A stretch of DNA of 64,000 bases from Ptychodera flava. Its lineage: Eukaryota > Hemichordata > Enteropneusta > Ptychoderidae. Location of the stretch: positions 27,203,832-27,267,831 of the forward strand of contig NC_091944.1 in NCBI RefSeq assembly GCF_041260155.1, read 5' to 3'. A program made the position numbers and the translations under genes. The notes below the pieces were generated by a model that did no database searches, was not told the origin of the DNA, and worked only from the letters and a program-made list of their open reading frames with translations. This document shows, in pieces, positions 35,305 through 47,779 of this stretch (positions within the stretch are counted from its first letter, which is position 1; each line of letters begins with the position of its first letter).

Positions 35305-37546
35305 AGTTGAAAATGAGAAAAAAAAATGATACTCATAGCTTTCAATGGTTCTACTCTTGAATCAATACGACGCAATATATTCTACAGACTCAGCACTCCC
35401 AAGAGATCATGTGACAGTGCTACAAACCAACCCATGTGTACAACCACATGTGAAAACACACATATTTCTGTGCACGTTTGTGCACATGGTTTTCTTTGTA
35501 TCATGGTCCATTTGTATTCCGGGTTTAACCTATTGACTTGTGTGACACAAGAGAGTTTCTCGTTTTGTACAAAGTTGAATTTTGCTAAAAATCTCCTTTA
35601 TACCAATAACACGTGTGAGAAATTCAAGTTCAAAACAACGATCAAAGTCTAACTATTCATTGGCACATAAGAGATGACTTTTACATAAAACAAAATTGGA
35701 TCATGTGAGATGTAGTTTGATCTCAAGGTCATCGAAAATGTACAAATTTTTGATGAAAAGTTCATGTGAGCAGACTATGCGAGAAAAGGGATGAAGAGTT
35801 TTGCTAAACAATGTAGCATAAGCTCTCCTTTGAAATCTATATCACTGCCATCATTGCCAACATTAGCTTGAATAATCGATGCCACTAGGTGTCAGGTGAT
35901 ATTACCAGTTTCATTACTGTTTGTAATGGAGCAATTTACTAACAATAATATGTGCAGTAGTTTACAATGGAGACCATCGCGATATTTACCCCTTGACTAA
36001 AATTGACAATGTTCTATTCCAAACACATGAACATATCAAGGATCTCGCCAGAATTTCCGGCACTGAAAGTCAGTTGCGTAGGGAGTGGGGGGGGGGGGGG
36101 GGGACAGCTACATTTCGGCTGCAAATATATGAGGTTGCAAGTATAGGAGTATGTACAGGGGTAGCCAATGAAGCTGAAAACGCTGTTCGTGCGTGATTTC
36201 TTGGCAGGCGGATAGATCAATTTTAATTTTCTCACTCAGCGAGCGACCAGTGAGTACGATTCCAGTGTGTTGCGGACATTGAAACGTCAGCACACCGGAG
36301 AGGATATGACTGGCAATGCTGTTTTCACAGTCCCTCCGCGTGTGATGGTGAACGAACATACTTATCGGAGTGAAATACGCAGAGAAGTTCTGTATCAGGT
36401 TGAATGAAAGCTGACCCTCTAACTATCACATACATTCTGAAGTAGCCAAGAAAGAAAAAAAACCAAAAACCAAATAAAAACGTTGTCAGAGAACGCATTA
36501 CTGGACGTGTTACATCGACATTTAGTTCAATCTGAGATCCTGTCGTACTTTTTATGAGAATTTACATATCAAATGACTGTCATGAGTTTTGTGATAAAAG
36601 CTATTCTTATATCAGAAATAAACACGAAAACTCGACATCAAAAGTATTGTTTTTATTTTCTTTGTAACCATAAACTAAAGCTGCAAGGCTCCGCTTTTAG
36701 ATTTTCCAAGGTTTGCTTCTTTCGAAAAATTTGAATAAGTAATGTTTGTTCTATCAAACAACAGCCGAAATATGTAACATATGAAATCAGCGTACCTACG
36801 CAACGTATGACAGTGAATCACTTCACAGACTGATTAAAAAAATTGTTATTACTAAATTTGAAATAACATTCATGTATTTGTTGATTTCTATTATGTAAAT
36901 ATCTCGACTACAATATTCTTTATATGATGAGTCGGACGTGTACATGACACATATCTCAACAACACACAAGCCAATTGCTAAAGATGCAGTATCGTACACT
37001 TTAGTGGTATGTAATATATACGCAGAGTATGTAAATTTATGCAAATTACCATGCTTTTATACAAACTGGAGTTTGCCTCATCTCACTTTGGATTTGCTTC
37101 CTACGCATTTTTCAGGAGAATGTACTTATCACATTTCATGCATTTTGTGATTAAAGCTGTTTGGATCAGAAATAAACATGAAAACTCGACATCAAAAGTA
37201 TTGTTTTTATTTTCTTTTAACCTTAAACAAAAGCGGCAAGACTCTGTTTTTAGATTTTTCAAGGTTTGCTTTTTTCGGAAAATTTGAATTAGTAACGTTT
37301 TTCATAGCAAACAACAACCAGAATATGTAATAAATGAGATCTGTGTTACCCACGCAACTTATGACAGTTAATCGCTTCACAGACATTAACAATTGTTATC
37401 ACTAAATTTGAAATAAAATGCATGTATTTGTTGATTTCTGTATTATGTAAATATCTCGACTACAATATTCTTTATATGATGAGTCGGAGGTGTACCTGAC
37501 ACATATCTCAACAACATACAAGTAAATTGTTAGATACATTAGAGAG

Positions 37547-38044
37547 GTTCGGCTACACGTTTTACGTGAACGTGAACGCGTAGAATCCACGTTGGCGTTG
37601 GCGTACACGTTCGCGCGCAAAAGTCCGTTTGGCTACGCATTACGCCAGCCGTTCTTGTGGCACGCGCAAGAAATGATTCGGCCCGGCTTGGGTCCGCGTA
37701 GTTTGTTTCCGCATCACAGGGGTAGCTCAATGGTTTGCCCGTATGCCGCAAATCGACGAAGAAATTGCACATAAAAATAACGAAAATACATGAATATCTT
37801 GAGGATGTCACTATCATATATCCAACTAACAACTGCATGAATGATTCACAGTTTTTTACCATGTTTTGATACCTAAAGATGAGAATAAATTTAGACGTTT
37901 ACAAATTACGTGAAAACAGCTGTCTCCACGTAAATACGCGACGCCGGCTCCGTGTACGTGAAGAACGTACGCACAAGTCGATGACATCATCGCAGAAATT
38001 CGTGACGTTACGCGTTCACGTTCGCGTAAAACGTGTAGCCGAAC
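37547..38044. mobile_element. 498-bp foldback element in tandem unit 2
   Basis: Starts GTTCGGCTACACGTTTTACG and ends with the inverse CGTAAAACGTGTAGCCGAAC. The ends are CpG-rich and contain repeated ACGTGAACG-type boxes. It replaces a short piece of the unit, so the target-site duplication is not clear. Confidence 0.82.
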
Positions 38045-38089
38045 ATATATACGCAGAGTATGTATATTTATGCAAATTATCATACTTAA

Positions 38090-38862
38090 GGTAAAGGGCG
38101 ACGAATTCGGACGCGCACACGCTTTAGAACGTTTCTGCGCAGATTTAACTCCAGCCTGCCGCAAATGGGTTATTTTGTAGTGCATATATTTAACATCACC
38201 TGTCATTGTTGAAATTGCGCTTTTACCTAATTTTTTGACCCAGTGTCTTAGAAATACATGTGACCTATAACCTTGTCATATTTTGACCCCCTAGGAAGCT
38301 GTTTTTTATTCAATATGAGCGAAAACTTAACATTTCTCTCCCATTTATATGGCGCAAATTACCCATTCACCTGGAGATATTGTAAAAAGTAGCATGGTGA
38401 CACCCTTTTATTAAAAGTGTAAACTAAATGGTATTATGTCAGGAGTTTATTCGCCAAGTTTGGTCAAAATGACACCATTCAAAGCGACAGGAAGAAAGTT
38501 CGAAAATTATGTAGTGATATAATTTCGATATCGTCATTTTGTAATCGATACTTATGTTAAAATTTCTTCACAAACATCATGAAAACTATACATTCGATAG
38601 ATATGGATCTTAAGTCTTGGTATTTATTAAAATTAACTCATTTGCTAAGCGTTTTATAATTGCTTTCTTTAGTTTAAGTGAATTATATCATTTTTATTTA
38701 TTTCTAACGACGCCATTTTAACGTCCGTTTCCATGGAAACGAGCGTGGTGACCCCATTTTTTATTTCATTTTTGCACTTGCACAACTTCCAAGAATATTT
38801 GTGCAAAGTTTCAAGAAAATGACACCACAACTTAATTTTGACGTAATTCGTAGTACTTCACC
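38090..38862. mobile_element. 773-bp TTAA-flanked element in the array
   Basis: TTAA at 38,086-38,089 and 38,863-38,866. Ends GGTAAAGGGCGACGAATT and AATTCGTAGTACTTCACC are imperfect inverses. AT-rich inside with no recognisable protein. It splits tandem unit 2 from unit 3. Confidence 0.78.
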
Positions 38863-39639
38863 TTAAGTTGCCCCCCCCCCTTTTGATTCGCTTCCTACGC
38901 ATTATTTTGTGAGAATTTACTTATCACAAGTCGTGCGTTTTGTGATAAATGCTATTCTTAGATCAGAAATAAACAAGAAAACTCGACATCAAAAGTACAG
39001 TGTTTATTTTCATTATAACCATAAACAAAAGCGGCAAGACTGTGCTTTTAAATTTCCCAAAGTTTGTTTGTTTGTTTGTTTTACAGAAAACTTGAATTAG
39101 TAACATTTTGTCACATCAAGCAACAACCAGAATATGCAACAAATGAGATCTGTGTACCCACGCAACTTATGACATTGAATTACTTCACAGACTGATTAAA
39201 AATCACAGACTGATTAAAAATTGTTATTACTAAATTTGAAATAACATTCACGTTCTTGTTGATTTCTCTGTTGTGTAAATATATCTCGACTACAATATTC
39301 TTTTTATGATGAGTCGGACGAGTACCTGACACACATCTCAACAACATACAAGCAAATTGCTAGCTGCAGTATCGTGCACTTTAATGGGTATGTAATTTAT
39401 ACGCAAAGTATGTATATTTATGCTAATTATGATAATTTTATACAAAACTGGAGTTGTCCTCTGGGTTTGTTTGTTTTTGTTTTTTTTTCGGAAAATTTGA
39501 ACTAGTAACGTTTTGTCATATCAAACAACAACTAGAATATGCAACAAATGAGATCAGTTTTTCCACGCAACTTATGATAATGAATCACTCCACAGACTGA
39601 TTAAAAATTGTTATTACTGAATTTGAATTAAATAAGAAC

Positions 39640-39810
39640 ATATGACAGTGAGGGTAATGTGACGATTTGTAGCCTGCCCGAGGGATGGTGATCCTGACCG
39701 AGATACTGATTATGCCCGAGACGCAGGCGAGAATATCATCTATATTTCAGTAAGGAGCACCAGCCCGAGGTCAGGCCACAAATCGTGATATTGCCCTCAC
39801 TGTCATGTGT
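39640..39810. mobile_element. Foldback element in tandem unit 4
   Basis: ATGACAGTGAGGGTAATGTG at the left mirrors TATTGCCCTCACTGTCAT at the right, and further in GATTTGTAGCCTG mirrors CAGGCCACAAATC. The inserted block as a whole seems to extend to about 40,035, where the host unit resumes at TAACATTCATGTATTTG. Confidence 0.7.
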
Positions 39811-40670
39811 TATTAATTTTATTACACCGAACATTTGAAATCATCGCAAAATCCTGTATTTGTACTGTGCGCATCGAACTACACGTTGAAATGACGCGCA
39901 AATTTTCGAATAAAGCATTTTGAATGTCTCGTGCAAGAGTCTAAGCGCCTGTACATCACAATGCGTATCACTATTTTGAATGTCTCGTGGCGGAGTTTTA
40001 GCCAATCACGATATCAGTACTATAGGTGAGGTGTAATAAATAACATTCATGTATTTGTTAATTTCTCTATCATGTAAATATCTCGAGTACAACATTCTTT
40101 TTATTGAAGTCGGACGTGTACCTGACACATATCTCAACACCATAGAAGCAAATTACTAGATGCAATATCATGCACCTTAATGGAATGTAATATATACGCA
40201 AAGTTGTAAAATTATGCAAATTATCATACTTTTCTACAATACTGAAGTTGCCCATCACTTTTGTTTTGCTTCCTACGCATTTGAAGGTATGTATTAATTT
40301 ATTTAGGCTATGGAAATTTCCCGCATTCAAGGGGAATTCAAGTATTAAGGTACGCGCTTCAATCTTGACGTCTAATTACGGTTGAAATTTCCGGCATTCA
40401 AAGGTGATCAAGGGTTAAAGGCACGCGTGCTTCAATCTCGTGGTTCAATTATACTACCGTGAAATTCCTCGGCTATTGTTTCGATGGTTAAAAAATTAAA
40501 GAGATACTTCCAAGGGGGTTCATTCTGAAGTGGGCCGAGATAGTGTGATATTCGTGAAATCGTCACCTCTGAAAGATCTAGTTGTGCACCCAACCTCTTC
40601 TGGCAAAAATGGTACCTTTGAAGTCTGAAAATGCAGCGAGGTTCAACATGATTGGTAGGTACCCTTTTAA

Positions 40671-41004
40671 GGTAGAATGCGCCTCAGGGACAGATATTCG
40701 GACTCTCAAACTTTTACAATTCTTTTCTGACCTACCTTTTGTAGGGGTTCATTTTAAAGCTGTTGGGTGAGAAAACTTTTCACCGTCTTAGTTTCCAGAA
40801 ATCGAAAATTTTATTTTTCTGCATAGATTTAACATTTTGAATTTCAAGTATCGGTAAATCTCGGGTGATTTGTTACTCTAGTACAAAAATTTGCATGTTC
40901 ATCCCCGATTTTTATTCTTGATTTTGAATGAGAATAGTTGAAATATTCCCTGAGGAAAGTTTGAGCAAAAGTTCAAGTCTTTGACTTTCTAGGCGCATAC
41001 TACC
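40671..41004. mobile_element. MITE-1 copy
   Basis: TTAA on both sides (40,667-40,670 and 41,005-41,008). Starts GGTAGAATGCGCCTC, ends GGCGCATACTACC. Confidence 0.88.
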
Positions 41005-41111
41005 TTAACTTACACATGCCAGTGACTGATTCGAAACACACTCGTGAAATCCTATCACTCCAGACTGTTTGCACGCCATGCTTTCATGAATTGGAAGGGG
41101 CAGTCATTTAA

Positions 41112-41790
41112 GGTAGTTCGCGCCTCGAAAATGAAAGACTTAACTTTCTGATCAAATGTTCATCAAGCAAACTTTCTACCATTCTCTTTCAAAATCGAGA
41201 AAATAAATCGGGGATCACATTGCATATTTAAGAACGAAAGAAATATTATCCGAATTATATTTAAGCAATAAAGCACACCCAACGATGGTATACCACGAGA
41301 TTTTGACCAGTTCACAACATATATGCATGAGCGATAGCGAGTGCATATATGCTGTGAACTGGTCAAAACCGAGTGGTATGTACCGTCGCTGGGTGTGATT
41401 TATTGCTATTATATCATAACAGTATACTGAAATCCTGGCGTGGAAGTTGGAACGTCAAAAACGGATTTTTGCTCAAGCTGAGAGCTCGCGCGTATGCCAG
41501 CCGTGGTATATCGCCAATGCACGGTTCTTTTCGCGTCTCGACCAATCAGATCGCTGTATTTGCGCCATCAATATACTAGTATGATATTTGATATTTGACA
41601 TTCAAACTGACTGCCATTTCTGGGTTGTGTCTATGGGGAAAATACAATTCCCTATTTTTAAAATAACTAAGCCGGTGACATTTTTTTTCGACTTCATAAG
41701 CTTCAAAATGAGTCCCCACAACTGGTAGGGCAAAAGGATATCGTAAAAGTTTGATAGTCCGAATATCTGTCCCCGCTGCACATTCTATGC
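41112..41790. mobile_element. MITE-1 copy split by a second insertion
   Basis: Starts GGTAGTTCGCGCCTCG after TTAA (41,108-41,111) and ends near GCACATTCTATGCC. The family sequence breaks off at about 41,250 and resumes at about 41,580. The roughly 330 bp between are foreign. Confidence 0.78.
41250..41580. mobile_element. Insert within MITE-1 containing a large hairpin
   Basis: From 41,264 to 41,408 the sequence folds on itself: AGCAATAAAGCACACCCA pairs with TGGGTGTGATTTATTGCT, and further in TTGACCAGTTCACA pairs with TGTGAACTGGTCAA, around a loop near 41,335. The remaining part to 41,580 is single-copy in this window. Confidence 0.7.
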
Positions 41791-42168
41791 CTTCAATATT
41801 TGTAACTTTGCCCTGACGGCCTGCAATGCATGGCATTCAGACTGCGCAGTAACCCCCACGATCGTTCGTTACTGCCTTCCCTAAACAGCAAGGTGTATTA
41901 TAGTGTGTCCAAAAATTTGTATGAAGCACAAACCCAGAGAAAAACGGCGGCGTCCAATCACACCAATTTAAAAGAGTAATTGTAGTACACCACGAATTCG
42001 AGCTTTCAGGATAACATGTACGACGTTTTACAGTGACTGAGGTAACTCTTGTGTCCGAAAAAGTATGTGAAGTCAGTTTTGACTTTTTCCCAGTTATCCC
42101 ACGCTGCATTTCTGGGGTTGTATCAAACACATTCTACAAAAGCATACTGATTTTGTGTTGTACAACGA

Positions 42169-42174
42169 TTTATT
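42169..42174 (-). promoter_or_regulatory. Candidate polyadenylation signal for the 520-codon gene
   Basis: TTTATT on the plus strand, AATAAA on the minus, about 655 bp after the stop of the minus-strand gene. Other signals could be used. Confidence 0.3.
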
Positions 42175-42828
42175 ATACAAGAATTACACAAATTTGCTAT
42201 ACTAAAAATGTCTCGTGTATTTTGTATCTATCAGCGACTTTAATATAGGCCAGGGTGACCTGCCACTGTGCTCGTATACCCTACGGCTAAAAGGTTCTGT
42301 GAGTAACGTATGTTTTGTATACCCTAGCGCACTGCATCATGGAACCGGTAAAAGAACAATTGAAAGCACTCTTGTAGGACTTGGGGCAAATTCCTCGGTC
42401 CAATTTTCGGTTCTGGTATCTGTTACGGAGGCGTTTTTTTTTAAATGCTTGCTTTTACAATTTCATTCTCTCCCTCTATCACCCTACTCTACAATCATAC
42501 AACACCAGGACGTACAATAGAGAGATAATGGGTCGTCTAGCAGTTTGGTCATGCTCTTGGCACGACCTCTGTTGGTTGTCTCTTTTCGATGAACCTGGAA
42601 TGGGCTTGAGCTTCCGTGTGTTAGATTTGTGACAACTTGACTGTCGTATATTATCAGTAGCCGGACGTTATTGGTGGTACACGATAGAATTAACATTTCA
42701 CTTGTCAGCTTGTCACAGTGTGTCACAAATAACTTTTCACAATCACCACTTCACTTGTAAGGTTTGTGACAAATTGACTGTCACATATATGTCCATGATT
42801 TGTCTACTTATTCAAAAGTGATTTTACG

Positions 42829-44391
42829 TTAAGACGGTTTGTCTGATAAGGTCATGCTGCTTGGTATATCCCCACCATTGGTCCTCATATATTTTCCTTT
42901 CATCTTTATTTCCACAATTTCTTTCAGTTGTTCATCTATGTACGCTCTGAATTTCTTCTCTCTTTCACATTTACAGCAGAGTCTTCGTGGGGTTGCTTCG
43001 TTTTCGTTTCCGTTTTGCGACCTTGTGCTGTGAATATCACCCTTCTGTTCCCTCGTCAGGGCGCCCAGGTTTATCAAGTCACATGTTGAGCAAAGCTTCT
43101 TCTGCGGAGATTTCAAATGACACACTGGTCCTGTCACCTGTGTTTTTACACTTGTACGTTTATTTTCGTGCTTCGGTTGTTCCTTTATCGTCGTTCTTTT
43201 TGTCACCGCATGAGCCCTTCCTACTGTCTCTGTCAAATCCTTCTGTCTTGGCCCAGCAATAGTCCTCGACTCTGCGTCCTCAATCAGTGCATCTTTCTCG
43301 TTAGTTTTCACGTAGCCCCTTTCGCCACTCTGTCCAGCTCTGGTACAGACACTATCGTTTTCATAGATTTTCTTGGTCTTCCCGGCTGGTCCACGAGGAG
43401 CAAGCTTGCCTGGTGCAAACGTGTTCAAAATATCAAGATCTCTGTCGCTCTGTCGCGGAATCTGTACAGGTGTTTGTTGAAGATCTATTACATCTGAACT
43501 GCAAGCTAGTGCCGTTTCTTCCTGAATATCAGCAATAATTCCACCAACAGAATCACCATTTTCCTCGGCGACATCATCAATTGCTATTTCCCTACGTAAG
43601 ACAGTGTCTCCAGACGAAAATGTTTTCAATAAATCCGAATTCCTTGACTCCTGTAATGGTCGGTGTATATGTTGCTGTCTTTGACTTTGTGTTTGGCAAG
43701 CATAGTTTGAACCTTGCGCGGGCTGGAGAGCAGATTCGGGCTCTGTTGTATCAAGTTCACCGTTTGCTAGTTCGATTTCTTCGTCCACATACTCACATTC
43801 ATAACTTGGTATAGCAATTGGCCTGCGGAAGACTAGTTCCCCTTTGGCAAAGGTTTTCAGAATATCCAGATTTCTTGAAACTTCTTCAGGGAGAGACATC
43901 TGAGGTTTGGCATCTCTGAGTTGGCGCTGCTTTATCATTAATTGCAAATCTTCCGAAATCGGGCCAGCCTCTAGATAAATGTCCGGGGTTTCATCGTCGT
44001 AACTTGGGATTCTGACAGGTCTGAGCAGGACTAGTCTGCCTGACGAAAATGTTTTCAAGATGTCTAAATTTCTGGACACTTCCTCCGGCAAACACGGGTG
44101 TTCTGGTAGTTGCACCGGCGACCTGCACATGTCCCTTGGATCAAGGTAGACTATGGCACTGTCAGTAGGTCTGTCGTCAGCTTTGTCATCAACTTTGAAG
44201 GGATAGTGGACGCTCTTAGTCTGAGCTTTGGATGGTGAAACACCAGAGGTTCTTGTCTTCCTGGCAGCAGCATTTTGCTCTATAAGTTCATTGCTGTTTT
44301 GTCCACTCATGTTGGTGTGGTGTTGACGATCCATGTTTTCAACACCAAGATGCAATATAACTGGAATATTTGGCCACAGATGTTGTTGCAT
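42829..44391 (-). CDS. Unknown protein with four ~30-residue internal repeats
   Basis: A 520-codon uninterrupted frame, by far the longest here, without introns inside it. I do not recognise the family. Four repeats start near residues 101, 167, 246 and 311 and share S-R-x-L-D-I-L-K-T-F-x-x-G-x-L-V-x-R-R-P-x-x-I-P-x-Y; the first two are nearly identical, the fourth is weakest. The linkers are acidic and polar, so the protein is probably largely disordered with short conserved segments. Near the C-terminus CSTC (434-437) and CCKC (472-475) form a possible four-Cys metal site, followed by a charged helix (FRAYIDEQLKEIVEIKMKGK). No signal peptide or membrane segment. An in-frame TGA lies 30 bases upstream of the first ATG, so 44,391 or an inner ATG (Met20 or Met28) is the start unless an upstream exon splices in. 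An internal repeat with preserved reading frame argues for a real gene. Confidence 0.72.
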   Translation of the reverse strand: MQQHLWPNIPVILHLGVENMDRQHHTNMSGQNSNELIEQNAAARKTRTSGVSPSKAQTKSVHYPFKVDDKADDRPTDSAIVYLDPRDMCRSPVQLPEHPCLPEEVSRNLDILKTFSSGRLVLLRPVRIPSYDDETPDIYLEAGPISEDLQLMIKQRQLRDAKPQMSLPEEVSRNLDILKTFAKGELVFRRPIAIPSYECEYVDEEIELANGELDTTEPESALQPAQGSNYACQTQSQRQQHIHRPLQESRNSDLLKTFSSGDTVLRREIAIDDVAEENGDSVGGIIADIQEETALACSSDVIDLQQTPVQIPRQSDRDLDILNTFAPGKLAPRGPAGKTKKIYENDSVCTRAGQSGERGYVKTNEKDALIEDAESRTIAGPRQKDLTETVGRAHAVTKRTTIKEQPKHENKRTSVKTQVTGPVCHLKSPQKKLCSTCDLINLGALTREQKGDIHSTRSQNGNENEATPRRLCCKCEREKKFRAYIDEQLKEIVEIKMKGKYMRTNGGDIPSSMTLSDKPS

Positions 44392-46965
44392 CCAAGAAGT
44401 ATCTACCCAGAGCCTTTTTCTTCACTGATGCAAATTTACCTGTGCCAGACTCTATGGATGACCGGTCTTTCAATTTGTACTCGTTCAATTCGAGTATTCC
44501 AGATGACCACATCCAGTACAGTCAAATCCACAATGAAGTCATAAGGCTACAAACCCCTCAACTATCCGATCTCGAATAGAAAAACAAGTTTTTCATCCTC
44601 TGAGAAATATTAAATTTTGGTTACTGCGAGATAAATATCAATAGCAAGTTGGTCTGATGCTCTCAGTGCCGCGGAAATTCTGTGATTGACAACGGATAAA
44701 CAAACCAAAGAAAAATAGAACTTTGGAAGATCGCGACGCAGTTTTAATAATGTAGAACGCGTTAAGCCAATCAGCGAGACAGGACTCGTTTAACGCAAGT
44801 TCGAATTTCGATGCCTGACGACCAGAAAAGCGAACTTGGTCGCCGCATTCCATCATCATCATCATCTTCCCACCACCACCACCATAAAACGTAAACCACC
44901 TGTTAATTTAACTTACATATTCGCAACATGGGCGGCTGGGAGCGAGAGCATATACTAACAGATTGTATCAAAGATGAGATATATAAATATTTGGAAACCA
45001 CTTCTTTGTTTCTGCCACTGGTTTAAATCGAAGTTATTTATATACAGAGGTAACGTAGCACAGAAATCTGTCATCAAAATCGTATGATATAGATCATTTG
45101 TCTCTAAAGGCTGATTTATTTGAAAGCTGTCAAAATAGAACAGCTATGACATGACGTTTGTGGTATTTATTCAACTGAAAAAAATATTAGTTTTGCAACC
45201 ACATGCATTTCTCAAATAGCACTGATCGCAAATGACGTCACTGTTCTATCTCATTAATATGCATAAGTAAACATTTCTCCGCATTTTCCGCATAAACGAC
45301 GAAAATAAAACCTGCGAGTCTTAGAATGGATATTTAGCGTCACACTTATTCGTATGAACTGATGACTGAGACTACAAGCTGCAACAGCAGCCGCGCATGC
45401 AACAACAAAATTTGTCCGAATTTCAGCATATTTGTCCGAAAGTCGCGCGCGTGCAGCTATATTTAGTAACAAACCCGAAATCGTGATCAACGCTATTATA
45501 TCTGTTGCTCTATTTCGTCACGGTGTTTTCAGAGCAAAGGAACACTGCACTGATTGGTTTACATTCCTTCCAATTTTGTAAAATTCAATGCGAATGTTAT
45601 GTATACTTTGGCAATGGTGAGAGTGTACGATCAAAGTAATGGCTTCATAAGTTTCGAGCAGGGAAGTTAATGACTGCAAGTTGAGAATTGTTAGTGGCAG
45701 AACAAACTATTTCATATAGATGAAAAATAAATACTCCCGGTTACTGAAATTGTCGGGTTTTTTTTTCAATTTTCGTAATTTTTTTCGGAAGTATTCCTTT
45801 TAGAATTAAGCAGAAAACCGTAACGTTGTGTAAGCGGTTTAACAAAATAGTATAAGTTTCAATACTTTGGTCATTGGCAATATTTTTGGGCTCATTGTTG
45901 TACTGCTTTCATTGAGTTCAATGATCTGATCGTTTCTTTCGCCTCAGTAACGTTTATCATGTATTGATTGTATTTCAAGTCGCTTCAGACTTTGATTTAG
46001 ATAGAAATCAAATGACCGTTTCATCCGATACAACTTTTCTTTAATTTGAGCATTGTCTTTCGACCGTAAGACCAACTTTCTCGGTTGCAGGAAAACTTGT
46101 ATACATAGTTCTACCTTGCGAGCCAGGTAGGCTTTCGGCTCAGTTTTCAGAATGTTCGACAACAGTATTTATCAAATATTCACAGTACGTTTGACTCTAC
46201 GTTCATGCTGTCATGAAGACACTGACTAGCAACCGACAAACAAACTACAGAACATAGAACAAATCGAAACTCTGGGACAGAGTTCCATCAATGGAACGTA
46301 TTCGACCAATCAGGTATGTGCTGAGCGCGACTTCGATACTCTCGCTAGCGGCAGTGTTCTCATCCACGTATATGCCGAGATTTAGGTTGTGGCGTAGAAT
46401 CGTTTGATTCGGTAACGCTACATTGCATATTGCAGGTTTAACACTCCCAAAACTACGGTCTGGGAATCTTTCTTTTTTGCTTAATTCATATACGACCATG
46501 AAAAAATCATTGAAATATATCCTAAAATCCCGTTATTGTGTCTAATAAGATACTGCGTTGTTCTGATTATCAACAAAACAGCTGTTTAGGGTTTTAGCAT
46601 ATAATAAGTTTGATATAAAATCTAAATGGCGATATCATCGAATAAAAGGAGCGACCCCCTCCCCAATTCTAAACTATACGGAGGGATCGAGGTCAGGGTA
46701 TGTGCAATTTCTGCATGGCGCCATTGCAGTTAGGCGCCACTGCAGTTGGGCTGTTATGATGTGGTCAATAATATTTAGAATAATCGCGACTTGTATCTTG
46801 ATAAATACGAATTCTTTAACGGTTCAGCTTGATTAATTGAAAGTCTGCAAAAGCAGTTGCTCTTCAGAACAAAACAATATTACACTTGTCAAAAGTAATG
46901 TGTATTGCGCGATCACCGAGGAAAACAGTTCTATTCTAGTCATTCTCCTCCTCTTCTTCTTTCTC

Positions 46966-47019
<54 letters not shown>

Positions 47020-47775
47020 TCTTAATTGTTAGTATCAAAATGTCACATGTAAAAAATCTTGACAAAAGATGTAAATTCAATTCGGCCACTGATTGGACCG
47101 TTTCATCGAAAACTTTTTTCGAGGAGGTATAGACGTACAGCTCGGTCACATCTGTGGGTTGCCTTTAATAGTGTTTGCTGAGAGTAATAGGCAGCGCCAG
47201 GAAATTATTTTAACAATACACTGGAATTAACTAATAACGATAGAGTGTTTCCTGTTTCGTAAACTCTACACCGCATCATAGCGTGTAATTAATAATTATA
47301 GTCAGCAGGGCATGATTTGCACAATCGGTACGACGTGAACTCTGATGAGGTGTACGAATACAGGAGTTGGTGAACCCCAATTTATTTAATTTTGTGATCG
47401 TATATTCTCGCCACAAGGTTCATATGTGTTAATTTCCTTCCCAGCGTCGATGTCCGTTCATCAACTTACCGTTGACACGTATCGCGTTTCGCTAAATTTT
47501 CAGGAAAAATTGTTACAAATTTTCCATTATCCTGTACTGCATGGGGTTGATAGCAGGGCAGTCACCGTGTTCAACGCTGCCACTATGTAGCGTTAATGCG
47601 AGCCATAAATCATTGATCCATACATATGCTAGGTTAACGTCTTTTGACGATTATTATAAAACATCTATAATAATCTATCATTTATCTTAGCATGGGCTCC
47701 ATGGCCTCGCCTGACTTTTGAAAGTTTTCATAAACAAATATGCGGCGTCCATGATGAAAGTTTAGAGTTGTTTTG
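44392..47775. other. Upstream region of the 520-codon gene and spacer
   Basis: Just upstream of the minus-strand gene, 44,750-44,800 has a CCAATCAG box and CpG-rich sequence that may be promoter. Two medium minus-strand frames (46,245-46,499 and 45,944-46,162) have mixed composition but no known motif or splice partners, so I do not call them genes. An (ATC)n run is at 46,967-47,019. Confidence 0.45.
46967..47019. repeat. (ATC)n microsatellite
   Basis: About 17 CAT/ATC units. Confidence 0.97.
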
Positions 47776-47779
47776 TTAA

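Larger units (their letters stand above)
34336..36545. other. CHRAC1 3' region and spacer
   Basis: No further coding found. It contains an (AATTG)n run (34,456-34,509) and AATAAA at 35,299-35,304, the likely end of a roughly 960-bp 3' UTR. A poly-G stretch lies near 36,088-36,103. Confidence 0.6.
36546..40285. repeat. Degenerate tandem array of ~550-bp units with later insertions
   Basis: Shared boxes (GAAATAAAC..GAAAACTCGACATC, TTATTACTAAATTTGAAATA, ATGATGAGTCGGACGTGTAC, CTTCCTACGCATT) recur in order in about four units: from 36,546, 37,100, 38,890 and about 39,465 (the last lacks its start). Unit spacing is 554 bp between the first two. Insertions at 37,547, 38,090 and about 39,640 interrupt units 2 and 4. 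No coding frame is conserved between units. Confidence 0.82.

Noticed and set aside
35993..36196. Plus-strand frame with a poly-Gly run
   Set aside because: The Gly run comes from a poly-G tract and nothing else supports coding.
45944..46499. Two minus-strand frames of 72 and 84 codons as exons of one gene
   Set aside because: No matching splice phases, no family motif and no repeat of the pattern elsewhere.
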